This document shows positions 18,845 through 29,447 of a DNA stretch of 64,000 nt, piece after piece. The notes beneath the pieces were generated by a model, which worked only from the letters and a program-made list of their open reading frames with translations, did no database searches and was not told where the DNA came from. Within the stretch, counting starts at the first letter, position 1, and every line of letters begins with the position of its first letter. The position numbers were made by a program, and so were the translations under genes. Source of the DNA: Methyloversatilis universalis (GTDB lineage: Bacteria > Pseudomonadota > Gammaproteobacteria > Methylococcales > Methylococcaceae); contig DYIL01000007.1 in the NCBI GenBank assembly GCA_020723665.1, forward strand, positions 48,546-112,545. Reading direction: 5' to 3'.

Positions 18845-19129
18845 TTAAGAGGCCGTGTCCGCAGTCGACTTTTGGGTTTCCTTCTTGGACGACGACTCCG
18901 ATTTGCCCTCCGAAGCGTCACTCGCCAGGTTCTTTTTCTTGTCTTTCGAGGTCTTGAAGTCGGTCTCGTACCAACCGCCGCCTTTCAACCGGAAACCGGC
19001 GGCCGATACCAATTTATTCAGTTCGAGATCACCGCACGCGGGACATTCTTTTAAAGGATCATCGCTGATTTTCTGGATGGCTTCGAACTCATGGCCGCAA
19101 GATTTGCATTGGTATTCGTAAATTGGCAT
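18845..19129 (-). CDS. FmdB-family zinc ribbon protein
   Basis: A 94-residue protein with the N-terminal FmdB/CxxC zinc-ribbon domain: MPIYEYQCKSCGHEFE, then CPACGD, giving two Cys-X2-Cys pairs, and the conserved LNKLVSAAGFRLKGGGWYETD. A lysine/serine-rich low-complexity tail follows. Function is not established; the family was named from a regulator of formamidase but most members are uncharacterised. The gene commonly sits just upstream of aspS in proteobacteria, as here (61 bp). AGGAG lies a few bases before the ATG at 19129. Confidence 0.85.
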   Translation of the reverse strand: MPIYEYQCKSCGHEFEAIQKISDDPLKECPACGDLELNKLVSAAGFRLKGGGWYETDFKTSKDKKKNLASDASEGKSESSSKKETQKSTADTAS

Positions 19130-19309
19130 TGAAAACTCCTCATGGGTCTGAAATTGGCGGTTGTAATATGAGGGTGCGGGACGACTTTTCAAGGACAACG
19201 TTCTATGGCCCCGAAACGGCGGTCGACCGCTCGGATGCGTCAGGAAAGCGGAATGAATACCGCCGATACTGGAATGATACGCCGTCTTCGAAATTTATGC
19301 GGCGGGCGG

Positions 19310-19528
19310 TTAATCCGAGTGGTCACCGGGTGGCGGTGTTACGGTGTCCGGCGAACCGATGTCCTCCGGTTCACCGGCGATGACGTAGGAAGCCGAGGCC
19401 CATTCCCCTAAATCGATCAGTTTGCATTGCTCGCTGCAAAATGGCTTGAATCGATTGGTTTCGTTCCACACTACCGGCTTTCGACAGCGGGGACATTTGA
19501 CGATCTTGTATGAAAGTGCGTCCGACAA
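19310..19528 (-). CDS. yacG: DNA gyrase inhibitor YacG
   Basis: A 72-residue zinc-finger protein with the YacG pattern: [12 protein letters not shown], then [20 protein letters not shown]. The four cysteines bind one zinc ion. In E. coli YacG binds GyrB and blocks gyrase DNA binding. It follows zapD by 9 bp in the coaE-zapD-yacG arrangement typical of gammaproteobacteria. The C-terminal tail is acidic and proline-rich, as in other members. Confidence 0.93.
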   Translation of the reverse strand: MSDALSYKIVKCPRCRKPVVWNETNRFKPFCSEQCKLIDLGEWASASYVIAGEPEDIGSPDTVTPPPGDHSD

Positions 19529-19537
19529 ATTCGCTCG

Positions 19538-20332
19538 TCACAATAAGCAGCACGTCAACTCGAAGGTGACATCGTCCTGGCACTGGGTCGGGCGCTCGAC
19601 GGTGTCGGGGATCATGAAGCGTACCGTGAATCTGTGCTTGCCTCCGCTGATTTCGGCGAAATACGGCTGCGACCGTTTGACGCCGACGCGAAGCAGTTGA
19701 AACGGCAAAGTGTGGTCCAGACTTTTCTGAAAAAAGCCGCCAGTCGCATGTTCCTCCGTCGGAGCGGCGCTGGTCCTTATGAAATTCAGCAAAATATCGA
19801 TGGCCGAGCGGATCAGCCGGAACGGTTCCAGCCAACTCTCCAGATCGTGCCGACGTGTGTGATCGTCAAGCTTCAGCCAGTAATGGAAGGCCGGCAAGTC
19901 GAACGAGCACGTTCCGCCGGGGATGGTGCTGCGCTGGGAGATGCTCTTGAATAGCTCGTTTTCCATCAGCGAGAGGCCGAGCTTGCCGGGAACCGCATAA
20001 AGCTCTTTGCTCAATTTGTCGAGCTTGGTCAGGACTTTATCCAGCTTGGCATGATCGATGTCCTGGTTGTGCGCCATGCGCGTGAGCACCGCCGCGTGGC
20101 GATCCAACTCCTTTAAAGTCTCCGACTTCAGATCGTTCCGGCTGAACAGTGTCAAGACATCCAATAGAGTTGAGATGACCGCTCGACTGTCCCAAACCGA
20201 ATCACCGGCCATGAAATGGTCGAGTTGCTGAAAAAGCTGCTCCAGCCTCATGAAGACGCGTATGCGTTCATTCAGCGGGAACTCGTAGATGATGGAATCA
20301 TTCAAGGCGGGAGTTTCGGCAATCGATAGCAT
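19538..20332 (-). CDS. zapD: Cell division protein ZapD
   Basis: A 264-residue all-cytoplasmic protein matching ZapD (YacF), which cross-links FtsZ filaments and stabilises the Z ring. Recognisable parts are IIYEFPLNERIRVFMRLEQL at the N-terminus, a mostly helical middle, and the beta-rich C-terminal domain (QLLRVGVKRSQPYFAEISGG, RFTVRFM). Length and the coaE-zapD-yacG order match the family. The gap to coaE is 115 bp and shows no obvious terminator. Confidence 0.93.
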   Translation of the reverse strand: MLSIAETPALNDSIIYEFPLNERIRVFMRLEQLFQQLDHFMAGDSVWDSRAVISTLLDVLTLFSRNDLKSETLKELDRHAAVLTRMAHNQDIDHAKLDKVLTKLDKLSKELYAVPGKLGLSLMENELFKSISQRSTIPGGTCSFDLPAFHYWLKLDDHTRRHDLESWLEPFRLIRSAIDILLNFIRTSAAPTEEHATGGFFQKSLDHTLPFQLLRVGVKRSQPYFAEISGGKHRFTVRFMIPDTVERPTQCQDDVTFELTCCLL

Positions 20333-20447
20333 AATTGATAATCCGATCCGGGATTTATGAAATGGTATCCATTAGCGGACATCATTTTCGTTCATCCGGG
20401 CGATTAGTCAATACCACCTTTTGCGTTTGCTCCTGTGTATGAATTGT

Positions 20448-21047
20448 TCAGATCGCCGCGCTGCCGAGCGCCACATAGCGTCGGTGCAACTCGTCGACGC
20501 GATCCGACAAAGAAGCCTCATCGGCAACGTTCTCGATCACGTCGTCGGCAGCCGCCAGACGCTCGGCACGGCTGAACTGGGAGGCGATGATTTTTTCGAT
20601 TTGCGCGTCGCTCAATCCGTCGCGAAGCTTGACGCGCCGCCGCTGCACATCTTCCGGACAATCGACGACCAATAACCGGTTCACGACATGCCGTTGACCG
20701 GTTTCCAGAAGCAAAGGAACGACCACGATGCAATAAGGTCCCGTAAGAGCGGCTGTTCGGCGGCTAATTTCGGAATAGACCAGGGGATGCAATAGGTCCT
20801 CGAGCCAGCGTTTTTGTTCCGGATCGGAAAAAATGATGTCTCGCAGCTTTCCCCGATCGAGAGCACCGCCTCTCAAAACCGCAACTCCGAAGTGCCGTTT
20901 GATGGCATCGAATGCCGGTCGACCCGGCTCGACCAGTTCGCGAGCGATGACGTCGGCGTCCAGGATCGGAACGCCGCGCGCCGCGAACAATTTGGCGACC
21001 GTGCTCTTACCGCAGCCGATCCCGCCGGTTAAGCCGACAATGAGCAT
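20448..21047 (-). CDS. coaE: Dephospho-CoA kinase
   Basis: A 199-residue P-loop kinase that phosphorylates the 3'-hydroxyl of dephospho-CoA, the last step of coenzyme A synthesis. Seen directly: Walker A GLTGGIGCGKST at residues 5-16, DADVIAREL, the LHPLVYSEI segment and VVPLLLETG, all standard for CoaE. It follows pilD by 5 bp, so it is probably co-transcribed with pilBCD, a very common proteobacterial arrangement. Confidence 0.96.
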   Translation of the reverse strand: MLIVGLTGGIGCGKSTVAKLFAARGVPILDADVIARELVEPGRPAFDAIKRHFGVAVLRGGALDRGKLRDIIFSDPEQKRWLEDLLHPLVYSEISRRTAALTGPYCIVVVPLLLETGQRHVVNRLLVVDCPEDVQRRRVKLRDGLSDAQIEKIIASQFSRAERLAAADDVIENVADEASLSDRVDELHRRYVALGSAAI

Positions 21048-21052
21048 AGGAT

Positions 21053-21934
21053 TCAGTCGGAAATTCCCGCGAAATGGAGATAAGCGGCGTTTATGTCATG
21101 GCCCCACATCAAGGCAATCCAGCCCGCAATAGCCAAATAGGGACCGAACGGTATGGGAATGCTGCGGTCGTGCCTGAAAACCGCGACCATGGTTATCCCT
21201 AACACGGCTCCGATCAGGGAGGAAAGCAGCACCACAGCCGGCAGCAGGCTCCATCCCAACCAGGCACCCAGCATCGCGAGCAGTTTGAAATCGCCGTATC
21301 CCATCCCTTCTCTCCCGGTCGCTAGCCGAAACACATGGTACACCAGCCAGAGGCTGAGATAGCCGAAGATGGCCCCCAATATACTCGAAACGCTGTCGGT
21401 AAAGATGTTGAACAAGCTGAGAAACAGTCCTGTCCAGAGGACGGGTAAGGTAATCGCATCAGGAAGCAGTTGGCGATCGAAATCGATGAAACTCAAGCAT
21501 ACCAAACTCCAGCTGAGGATCAGCGCCGATGCGGTTTGCCATGTGAAGCCGAAATGCCAGGCAACGGCTATGGAGATCAAGGCGGTCAGCGCCTCGATGG
21601 CCGGGTAGCGAAACGGTATCGGGGTTCGGCACGCCTTGCATCGTCCTTTGAGCAGCAGGTAACTAATGATGGGAATATTTTCCCAGGGCCGGATAGGCCG
21701 ATCGCAGCGGGGGCACCGAGAGCCCGGAACAAGCAAATTGTAGGGCTGAGCCGGTTCGGATTCGGGTTCGAGGTCCAGAAAGGCCCGACACTCTCGCCGC
21801 CAGTTTCTTTCCAGCATGATCGGCAGCCGGTGAATGACCACGTTCAGGAAGCTGCCGACCATGAGCCCCAGAACGCCGATAACGGTCAGGAACAAAACGG
21901 GGATATCGGCCAGTAACTGGATAAAGGAAGCCAC
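21053..21934 (-). CDS. pilD: Type IV prepilin peptidase/N-methyltransferase PilD
   Basis: A 293-residue inner-membrane aspartic protease that cleaves and N-methylates type IV prepilins and type II secretion pseudopilins. The N-terminal cytoplasmic domain has two Cys-X2-Cys pairs (SRCPRCDRP and GRCKACRTP). The catalytic aspartates are expected in SFIDFDRQLLPDAITLP and in GMGYGDFKLLAMLGAWLG, both present. About eight membrane segments. It ends the pilB-pilC-pilD run; no pilin gene is next to it in this window. Confidence 0.96.
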   Translation of the reverse strand: MASFIQLLADIPVLFLTVIGVLGLMVGSFLNVVIHRLPIMLERNWRRECRAFLDLEPESEPAQPYNLLVPGSRCPRCDRPIRPWENIPIISYLLLKGRCKACRTPIPFRYPAIEALTALISIAVAWHFGFTWQTASALILSWSLVCLSFIDFDRQLLPDAITLPVLWTGLFLSLFNIFTDSVSSILGAIFGYLSLWLVYHVFRLATGREGMGYGDFKLLAMLGAWLGWSLLPAVVLLSSLIGAVLGITMVAVFRHDRSIPIPFGPYLAIAGWIALMWGHDINAAYLHFAGISD

Positions 21935-21950
21935 CTCCGAATTTCCTCGT

Positions 21951-23165
21951 TCAGACGACAGAGCCGAGTTTGAATATCGGCAGGTACATGGCGATCACCA
22001 AACCACCGACGATGACACCCAGGAAGGCCATAATCATGGGCTCGAGCAAACTGCTGAGCGAATCAACGGCGTTGTCCACCTCCTCTTCATAGAAATCCGC
22101 GACTTTCGCCAACATACTGTCGAGGGAGCCGGATTCTTCTCCGATCGCGACCATCTGTATGACCATATTGGGAAACAGGTTGGCCTGTCGCATGCTGAGC
22201 TGAAGCTGATGCCCGGTCGCTACTTCGTCTCGCATCTTAAGGACGGCATTGGAATAAATGATATTGCCGGTCGCGCCTGCCACCGATTTCAGTGCTTCAA
22301 CCAAGGGCACGCCGGCCGCCGACATGGTTGCCAGCGTTCGGGCAAAACGCGAAATCGCTGCTTTGTGCAGAATGGTGCCGATCGCGGGTATATGGAGCAG
22401 CAGTCGATCCAGGGCCTGATTGAACGCCGGCGAACGCTGTTTGAGTTTCACGAATACGAAGCCGATAGCGACGAGGACTCCCAATACGATATACCAAGAC
22501 GATTGGAGAAAGCGGGACAGCTCGATGACCATTTGCGTGAACGCCGGAAGGTCGGCGCCAAAACCTTTGAACAGTTCCTCGAACGTCGGTACGACGAAGA
22601 TCAGCAGAATGGCCGTTACGATGCAGGCGACGACGATGACGGCCGTCGGATAAGTCAAGGCCTTCTTGATCTTGGCTTTGAGCGATTCGGTCTTTTCCTT
22701 GTATTCGGCGATTTTGTGCAACAGGGTTTCGAGAACGCCGGCCTGCTCGCCGGCATGCACGAGATTGCAGAAGAGTTCGTCGAAATAGACCGGATGCTTG
22801 CCCAAAGCCTCGGCTAGCGGGCTGCCGCCTTCGATGTCGGCTTTGATGCCCAGGATCAAGTCCTGCATGCTCGGATTCTCATGCCCGCGTCCGACGATGT
22901 CGAAAGCTTGGACCAGCGGCACGCCGGCGCTCATCATCGTCGCCAGCTGGCGGCTGAATACGGCGATGTCCTTGGTCGTGATTTTTTTCTTTCGCGCACT
23001 GAAAAGCGGCTTGGGCTTCTTCTTGATTTTGACGACTTTAATGCCTTGGCGCCGGAGTTCGGCCTTGGCGGTGGTCTCGGTACGCGCGGCGAGTTCCCCT
23101 TTGAGCCGCCCGCCGGTGCGGTCGGTACCTTCCCAAACAAACAGAACGACTTCTTCTTTTGCCAT
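21951..23165 (-). CDS. pilC: Type IV pilus inner-membrane platform protein PilC
   Basis: A 404-residue GspF/PilC protein forming the inner-membrane base of the type IV pilus. Two homologous GspF domains are visible (FSRQLATMMSAGVPLVQAFD and FARTLATMSAAGVPLVEALK), each followed by a hydrophobic segment, with a third near the C-terminus (MIMAFLGVIVGGLVIAMYLP). The short basic N-terminal part (KKKPKPLFSARKKKITTKD) is typical of PilC. Spacing to pilB (5 bp) and pilD (16 bp) indicates one operon. Confidence 0.96.
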   Translation of the reverse strand: MAKEEVVLFVWEGTDRTGGRLKGELAARTETTAKAELRRQGIKVVKIKKKPKPLFSARKKKITTKDIAVFSRQLATMMSAGVPLVQAFDIVGRGHENPSMQDLILGIKADIEGGSPLAEALGKHPVYFDELFCNLVHAGEQAGVLETLLHKIAEYKEKTESLKAKIKKALTYPTAVIVVACIVTAILLIFVVPTFEELFKGFGADLPAFTQMVIELSRFLQSSWYIVLGVLVAIGFVFVKLKQRSPAFNQALDRLLLHIPAIGTILHKAAISRFARTLATMSAAGVPLVEALKSVAGATGNIIYSNAVLKMRDEVATGHQLQLSMRQANLFPNMVIQMVAIGEESGSLDSMLAKVADFYEEEVDNAVDSLSSLLEPMIMAFLGVIVGGLVIAMYLPIFKLGSVV

Positions 23166-23170
23166 AAGAC

Positions 23171-24886
23171 CTAATCTCGCGTGACGCGGTCGATTTCTTC
23201 CAGGCTGGTGATGCCGGCCTTGACTTTCCGAAGCCCCGATTCCCTGAGGTCCGCTACCCCTTCTCGTTTCGCTTGCTCGCTAAGCTGGAGCACATTCCCG
23301 CCTTCGAGAATGATGCGATTGATGGACTCAGAAATGGGCATAACCTGATAAACGCCTATCCGCCCTTTGTACCCCTTTACACATTTGTCGCAGCCGACCG
23401 GTCCGAAAACCGTGAAACTGCCCAGGTCTTCTTCTCGAAAACCGGCTTGCAGCAGAACTTCCGGAGGGAGGTCTTCTTCTTTTTTGCAGTGTTCGCAAAG
23501 CCTGCGGGCCAGCCTTTGCGCCATGATCAAAAGCACGGAAGAAGCGATGTTGAACGCGGGGACGCCCATCTGCATCAAGCGGTTGAGCGTTTGCGGCGCA
23601 TCGTTGGTATGCAGGGTGGAAAGTACCAGATGGCCGGTCTGCGCGGCTTTTACCGCAATTTCGGCGGTTTCGAGATCGCGAATTTCGCCCACCATGATGA
23701 CGTCCGGGTCCTGCCGCAGGAACGCCCGTAGCGCCTCGGCAAAGGTCAGGCCGGTCTTGACGTTGACATTGACCTGATTGATCCCGGGCACGGTGATTTC
23801 AACTGGATCTTCCGCCGTCGAGATATTCCGGTCGGCCGTATTCAGGATATTGAGCCCGGTATAGAGACTTACGGTTTTACCGCTGCCGGTTGGTCCCGTG
23901 ACCAGGATCATTCCATAGGGTTTATTGATGGCGTTCAAAAAGTTTCGTTGCTGCTCCGGTTCGAAACCGAGTTTTTCAATTCCGATCTGGGCGGCGGTCG
24001 GATCCAGGATGCGGAGTACGATTTTTTCGCCGAATAGCGTAGGGCAAGTATTGACGCGGAAATCGATGGCCCGGGTCCTGGACAACGTCATTTTGATGCG
24101 ACCGTCCTGGGGTATGCGCCGTTCCGCGATGTCCATTCGCGACATCACCTTGAGGCGCGCCGCAACCCGCCCGGCGAGGTTGACCGGCAGGCTCGTGACC
24201 TCGTGGAGAATGCCGTCGTGACGGAAACGGACGCGGAAGGTTTTCTCGTAGGGCTCGAAGTGAATATCGGAGGCGCCCTTCTTGATGGCGTCGAGGAGAA
24301 ACTTGTTGACGAGTCGGACGATCGGGGCGTCGTCAACGTCGGGGGTTTCGCTTTCGGATGGCTGATCGATTTCATCGCCGCCGGCAATGCGGAGGTTTTC
24401 GAGATCGGCATCCACCAAATCTTTGAACGAGGTATCGGCCGCTTCCAAAGCCTGCTCGATCATCCGCGTCAGTTTGTCTTCCTCGACGATGACGCATTCT
24501 ATACTGGACCGGGTATGAAATTTGATTTCGTCCAAAGCCTGAAGGTTGGTGGGATCGGCGACCCCCAGATACAGGCGGGTTCCGCGCTTGAAGAGCGGTA
24601 GGACGTGGTGTTGGCGGATCAGTTTCTCGCTGACAGCCTTGATCGGCACCATGTCGAGCGATATTGCGTTTAGGTCTAAGAGTGGTATTCCGTACTCTTT
24701 GGACGCGACACAGGCTATCGGCAGGCTGTCGAGAATTTGGTTGCTGACCAGGTAGCTTATGAAATGGACCTTCTTTTGGACGGCGTCCTCGAGGTAAAGT
24801 TGTGCGTCGGACTCAGTCAACAGTCCTTCCTTGACCAGACATTTGGCCAATCCGCTAAGTTGCAATTTCGTCGCCGTAATTGCCAT
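23171..24886 (-). CDS. pilB: Type IV pilus assembly ATPase PilB
   Basis: A 571-residue hexameric motor ATPase that powers pilus extension. Seen: N-terminal MshEN-like region (residues 8-150), Walker A GPTGSGKT (331-338), Walker B around DPDVIMVGEIRD (393-404), His box HLVLSTLHTNDA, and the zinc-binding cysteines C464, C467, C499 and C502. Length equals the usual PilB. It is the first of the pilBCD genes. The HDOD-GAF signalling gene upstream is separated by about 120 bp. Confidence 0.97.
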   Translation of the reverse strand: MAITATKLQLSGLAKCLVKEGLLTESDAQLYLEDAVQKKVHFISYLVSNQILDSLPIACVASKEYGIPLLDLNAISLDMVPIKAVSEKLIRQHHVLPLFKRGTRLYLGVADPTNLQALDEIKFHTRSSIECVIVEEDKLTRMIEQALEAADTSFKDLVDADLENLRIAGGDEIDQPSESETPDVDDAPIVRLVNKFLLDAIKKGASDIHFEPYEKTFRVRFRHDGILHEVTSLPVNLAGRVAARLKVMSRMDIAERRIPQDGRIKMTLSRTRAIDFRVNTCPTLFGEKIVLRILDPTAAQIGIEKLGFEPEQQRNFLNAINKPYGMILVTGPTGSGKTVSLYTGLNILNTADRNISTAEDPVEITVPGINQVNVNVKTGLTFAEALRAFLRQDPDVIMVGEIRDLETAEIAVKAAQTGHLVLSTLHTNDAPQTLNRLMQMGVPAFNIASSVLLIMAQRLARRLCEHCKKEEDLPPEVLLQAGFREEDLGSFTVFGPVGCDKCVKGYKGRIGVYQVMPISESINRIILEGGNVLQLSEQAKREGVADLRESGLRKVKAGITSLEEIDRVTRD

Positions 24887-25006
24887 GAGTTTTAACGCTA
24901 TGGACAGCTAAACGTCGCATGTGTTGGAAAGCCTGGATAATATTAGTCCAAGCATAGCCTTTATCCAGTTCGCTCGGGCGGCGGACGAGCGGAGCGGCGT
25001 TCGGGC

Positions 25007-26500
25007 TCAGCGTGCTTGGCGAAGTTTCAGGGCGATATTGGCCTGCAGAGTCAACTGGCGGAAACCGTCGAAGATTTCGCGCGTGATCGGTTCTTTGCTG
25101 ACGGCGCGATCGGCGTAAAAGAGTCCTATGGCCCGCTTGTCGTAGTTGATCGGCGAGAGGCAGCAATCATGCTGGCCGAATTGCGCGATCACTTCTCCCG
25201 TAAACAGCCGCTGGGTTTCGGCGTCGGTTGCGCGCGCCCACAAGGGTTCGTTTTTCTCCAGCGCGATGGAAAAGAGATTTGGGGATGAACCGACGACATC
25301 GATCTGCAGTGGTCCGCGTGATCCAACCGGCGGCCAGCCAAGGGAGAATTTCTCCCTGAGGCGTTTGCGATCCGGCGTCAACAAGGCGAACAAGACGCGC
25401 TCCATCCCTACGGCCCGATAGATTCCCTCTATGATCATTTCGAAAATCAGATTCAGGTCGAACTCGCCGCATAAGAGATTGGTCAAGTCCTGCATGATTT
25501 GTATCAGGCTCGCAGCGTCGCGCGACGGAAGTCCGTCGGTATGACGCTGTTTGACCGGCAGTTCCAGATTCGTGCCCGGAATGTATGCTGCCGCTTGATG
25601 ATCGCCGGATTGTTTGGCGAGTTTTACCGCGCTCTCGGCGTCATTCTGCAGGAGCGTGAGCAAATGGCGCTGAGGTTTTCCCGTCAATTCGGCTATTTTG
25701 TAAATACAGCGTCTGATTTCTTCCGAGTTCCAGCCGTTGGGCGAGTGTCTCGCGATTTGATAGCCGAGTTTGACGAACTCCGTGCGAGGGGAGTTGCCGG
25801 AGAACGCTTCTTCGATCAACCCGCCGAGTCTCCATGTTTTACTTAACGACGCGCCGAGCTGGATGAGTTGAAAGCCTAAAACGGCCTTTTCGGCTTTTTC
25901 GGCAGGCATGTTTTGCTGTTCCATCAGTGCCTGGATCTTTTCCCCGGCGTCGTGTTCGAAGCACCAAAAGCCGATGTGACCGACATTGTGCAGCAGGGCG
26001 GCCACGAAGACTTCCTCCGGTCGCGGGTCGTTGAGCAAAATCGCGAGTGATTTCGCCTGTACGGCACTGTGCAGGGCGTAAGCAATTTCCCTGTCGACCT
26101 GCTGTTTCCTCTGCTTGGACAAAACCGTTTCGATGAACGAGCAGGCCAAGGCCAACTCGCGTATGACATTGAGTCCCAGCAATACGACGGCGCGTGTAAC
26201 CGTAGCCAGGCGCACGCTGCTCGGGTTGTAATGAGGGCTGTTGGCGAATTTCAGCAGCCTCGCGGTCAGCCCAGGATCTTCGAGAATGATTCTCGAGAGT
26301 TCGGATACTCCCGAGCGTTTGTCCTCAATCGCGTGGTTGAGGCGCTGGACGGTACGGGAAAAGATCGGCATTTCTTTGTCCCGCAGCCAGTTGGTCCAAT
26401 CGTCCAGCGTTTTCGGGCCGTCCTGGCCGTGGGAGGCCAACGCTTCGGCGGCGACCGTCTTCGAGACGCTTTCAGGACCGTTGGCCGAATCGTCGTGCAT
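25007..26500 (-). CDS. HDOD-GAF signalling protein
   Basis: A 497-residue cytoplasmic protein. Residues about 40-235 form an HDOD domain (PIFSRTVQRLNHAI, ILEDPGLTARLLKFANSPHY, LLGLNVIRELALAC); the residue pair that is HD in true phosphohydrolases reads HN here (ALLHNVGHIGF), so catalysis is unlikely. Residues about 330-490 form a GAF-like sensor domain (LNLIFEMIIEGIYRAVGMER, INYDKRAIGLFYADR). Ligand unknown. The start at 26500 is 15 bp from the valS stop; the longer open frame overlapping valS is shadow sequence. Its place between valS and pilB suggests, weakly, a role in pilus or motility control. Confidence 0.82.
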   Translation of the reverse strand: MHDDSANGPESVSKTVAAEALASHGQDGPKTLDDWTNWLRDKEMPIFSRTVQRLNHAIEDKRSGVSELSRIILEDPGLTARLLKFANSPHYNPSSVRLATVTRAVVLLGLNVIRELALACSFIETVLSKQRKQQVDREIAYALHSAVQAKSLAILLNDPRPEEVFVAALLHNVGHIGFWCFEHDAGEKIQALMEQQNMPAEKAEKAVLGFQLIQLGASLSKTWRLGGLIEEAFSGNSPRTEFVKLGYQIARHSPNGWNSEEIRRCIYKIAELTGKPQRHLLTLLQNDAESAVKLAKQSGDHQAAAYIPGTNLELPVKQRHTDGLPSRDAASLIQIMQDLTNLLCGEFDLNLIFEMIIEGIYRAVGMERVLFALLTPDRKRLREKFSLGWPPVGSRGPLQIDVVGSSPNLFSIALEKNEPLWARATDAETQRLFTGEVIAQFGQHDCCLSPINYDKRAIGLFYADRAVSKEPITREIFDGFRQLTLQANIALKLRQAR

Positions 26501-26514
26501 GCTGTTTATGGTTC

Positions 26515-29358
26515 TTACAAAGCGCGGATCTTTTCCGCCTGCGCCTGCAACTCCGCGAGACCGAGGCGGATTTCTTGAAGACGGGCTTGTTCCTTGGCAA
26601 CGACCTGGGGCGGGGCTTTCTCGAGGAATGCCGAATCCTTCAGCTTGTCCTCGATCCGCGGCAAATCTTTGGACAAGCGTTGGATCTCCTTGTCCAGGCG
26701 CGACAGTTCGGCATCCTTGTCGATCAAGCCCTTCATGGGAATGAGAACTTTCATTTCGCCGACCAGTGCCGTGGCCGATTCGGGTGCCGCGTCGGCTTCC
26801 GTAAGCCAGGTTATGGTTTCGGCGCGGGCCAGTTTTACGATGAAGTCCTGGTTGTGGTTCAACCAGATTCGGTCTTGCTCGGAACCGTTCTGAATCAGTA
26901 TCGGCAGAGGCTTGCCAGGCGCGATGTTCATCTCGCCGCGGATGCGCCGTATGCCCAAAATGACATTCATCACCCATTCCATCTCGGCTGTTGATTCCGG
27001 ATCGATCCAGCTTTCATCGACCTCGGGGTAAGCCTGCAGCATGATGCTGGCGCCTCGCTTGCCGGCGAGGGGAGCCGTGCGCTGCCAGATTTCTTCGGTG
27101 ATGAAAGGCATGAACGGATGGGCCAGGCGGAGAACGGTTTCGAGTATCTGGATCAAGGTTTGACGTGTTCCTAAGACATACTCTGATCGTTTGTTGTCAG
27201 AGGATTCCGCACCGTAGAGCGTAGGTTTCGACAGTTCCAAATACCAGTCGCAGTACTCGTTCCATACGAACTCATAGATCGATTGGGCGGCGAGATCGAA
27301 GCGATAATTCTCGATGGCGTTGGTCGTATCTCGTACCGTCAGCTGCAAGCGGCTTCGAATCCAACGGTCCGCCAGGGTGTATTTGAGATTGGCGCTATCC
27401 AGTCCGCAGTCCTTGCCCTCGGTGTTCATCAGCACGTAGCGCGCCGCGTTCCACAGCTTGTTGCAGAAATTGCGGTAGCCTTCGACTCGGCCCATGTCGA
27501 ACTTGATGTCGCGTCCGGTGGAGGCTAGGGAGGCGAAGGTGAAACGCAGGGCGTCGCAGCCGTATGCGGCGATGCCTTGCGGGAATTCCTTGCGGGTTCG
27601 CGCCTCGATTTTTTGCGCCATTTGCGGCTGCATCAGGCCGCTGGTGCGCTTTTGCACCAAATCCTCCAGGCTGATGCCGTCGATGATGTCCAGGGGGTCC
27701 AACACGTTCCCCTTGGACTTCGACATCTTCTGGCCTTCCGCGTCGCGTACCAGGCCGTGCACGTAAACCGTCCTGAATGGCACTTGCGGGCTGCCGTCCG
27801 GGTGTTTCATGAAGTACATGGTCATCATGACCATCCGCGCCACCCAGAAAAAGATGATGTCGAAGCCCGTCACCAAGACATCGGTGGGATGGAAGGTCTT
27901 CAATTCCGGCGTTTCGTCCGGCCAGCCCAGGGTCGAGAACGTCCACAGGGCGGAGGAGAACCAGGTGTCCAGTACGTCTTCGTCCTGGCGCAGTTTCAGG
28001 TCCCTATCCAGACTGTACTTGGCGCGTACCTCGGTCTCGTTGCGGCCCACGTAGACGTTGCCGTGGTCGTCGTACCAGGCCGGTATGCGGTGGCCCCACC
28101 ACAATTGCCGCGAGATGCACCAGTCCTGAATATCCCGCATCCAGGAAAAGTAAAGATTTTCATATTGTTGCGGAACGAAGCGGATGCGACCGTCCTCCAC
28201 CGCTTCGATGGCGGGTTTGGCCAACGCTTTGGTGCTGACGTACCACTGGTCGGTTAGCCACGGCTCCACGATGACGCCGGAGCGGTCGCCCCGGGGCACT
28301 TTCAGCGTGTGCGGCTCGATCTTTTCCAATAGGCCGAGGCGTTCGAATTCGGCGATGATCCGCATGCGCGCTTCGAAGCGATCCAGCCCCGCGTATTGTT
28401 CGGGCGCCTTTTCACCGTGAATCCCCGCGTAGCCTTCGAAGGTAAGCACGGTGAATTCGTGCAGAATCCGCGCGTCCTTGTCCAGCACGTTGATCAGCGG
28501 CAGGTTGTGACGCTTGCCTACCTCGTAGTCGTTGAAGTCATGAGCCGGCGTGATTTTTACGCAGCCGGTACCGAACGCCGGGTCGACGTAGTCGTCGGCG
28601 ATGATAGGGATCTCGCGGTTGGTAATCGGCAGTCTGACGGTCTTGCCCACCAGGTGCTGGTACCGTTCGTCCTCCGGGTGTACCGCTACGGCGGTATCCC
28701 CGAGCATGGTTTCGGGGCGGGTAGTGGCGACGACCAGCCAGCCGGAGCCGTCCGCCAGCGGGTAGCGGAAATGCCATAAGCTGCCTTTTTCGTCCTCGCT
28801 CTGGACTTCGAGATCGGAAATGGCGGTATGCAGCTTGGGGTCCCAGTTCACCAGGCGTTTTCCCCGGTAAATCAAGCCGTTGTCGTAGAGACGCACGAAG
28901 GCTTCCTGCACCGCACGGGAAAGTCCCTCGTCCATGGTGAAGCGTTCCCGGCTCCAGTCCACGGACGAACCCAGCCGACGCAACTGGCGGGTGATGGTTC
29001 CGCCGGATTCAGCCTTCCACTCCCAAACTTTTTCCAGGAACTTCTCGCGACCCAGGTCGTGGCGGGTGAGGTTCTGGGCGGCCAACTGCCGTTCCACCAC
29101 CATTTGCGTGGCGATTCCGGCGTGGTCGGTGCCGACCTGCCATAAAGTGTTGTAGCCTCGCATACGATGGTAGCGGATCAGGGCATCCATGATGGTGTTG
29201 TTGAAGCCATGACCCATGTGCAGACTGCCCGTCACATTCGGTGGTGGAATCATGATGCAGTAGGGCTTTCCGCTCCCGCTGGGCGCGAAAAATCCGCTTT
29301 CCTCCCAAAATTTGTACCATCGCGATTCTATGGAATGAGGCTCGTAGGTTTTGTCCAT
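26515..29358 (-). CDS. valS: Valyl-tRNA synthetase
   Basis: A 947-residue class I synthetase. The HIGH-type motif appears as [15 protein letters not shown] near residue 40, the KMSKS motif as [13 protein letters not shown], and the large editing (CP1) domain lies between them with [19 protein letters not shown]-terminal coiled coil ([20 protein letters not shown]) is typical of ValRS. Gene order pepA-holC-valS is conserved across gammaproteobacteria. Confidence 0.98.
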   Translation of the reverse strand: MDKTYEPHSIESRWYKFWEESGFFAPSGSGKPYCIMIPPPNVTGSLHMGHGFNNTIMDALIRYHRMRGYNTLWQVGTDHAGIATQMVVERQLAAQNLTRHDLGREKFLEKVWEWKAESGGTITRQLRRLGSSVDWSRERFTMDEGLSRAVQEAFVRLYDNGLIYRGKRLVNWDPKLHTAISDLEVQSEDEKGSLWHFRYPLADGSGWLVVATTRPETMLGDTAVAVHPEDERYQHLVGKTVRLPITNREIPIIADDYVDPAFGTGCVKITPAHDFNDYEVGKRHNLPLINVLDKDARILHEFTVLTFEGYAGIHGEKAPEQYAGLDRFEARMRIIAEFERLGLLEKIEPHTLKVPRGDRSGVIVEPWLTDQWYVSTKALAKPAIEAVEDGRIRFVPQQYENLYFSWMRDIQDWCISRQLWWGHRIPAWYDDHGNVYVGRNETEVRAKYSLDRDLKLRQDEDVLDTWFSSALWTFSTLGWPDETPELKTFHPTDVLVTGFDIIFFWVARMVMMTMYFMKHPDGSPQVPFRTVYVHGLVRDAEGQKMSKSKGNVLDPLDIIDGISLEDLVQKRTSGLMQPQMAQKIEARTRKEFPQGIAAYGCDALRFTFASLASTGRDIKFDMGRVEGYRNFCNKLWNAARYVLMNTEGKDCGLDSANLKYTLADRWIRSRLQLTVRDTTNAIENYRFDLAAQSIYEFVWNEYCDWYLELSKPTLYGAESSDNKRSEYVLGTRQTLIQILETVLRLAHPFMPFITEEIWQRTAPLAGKRGASIMLQAYPEVDESWIDPESTAEMEWVMNVILGIRRIRGEMNIAPGKPLPILIQNGSEQDRIWLNHNQDFIVKLARAETITWLTEADAAPESATALVGEMKVLIPMKGLIDKDAELSRLDKEIQRLSKDLPRIEDKLKDSAFLEKAPPQVVAKEQARLQEIRLGLAELQAQAEKIRAL

Positions 29359-29447
29359 GACGTGTTCTGTTGTTTAGGGGTGACCGAACTTCGGTCGGTG
29401 CCGGACGATCGGTCTCGAATTATATGAAAACTCGGCAGATCTAGGCT

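Noticed and set aside
26501..26977. A 159-residue N-terminal extension of the HDOD-GAF protein.
   Set aside because: This portion is a shadow of valS in another frame; the ATG at 26500 gives a complete domain layout.
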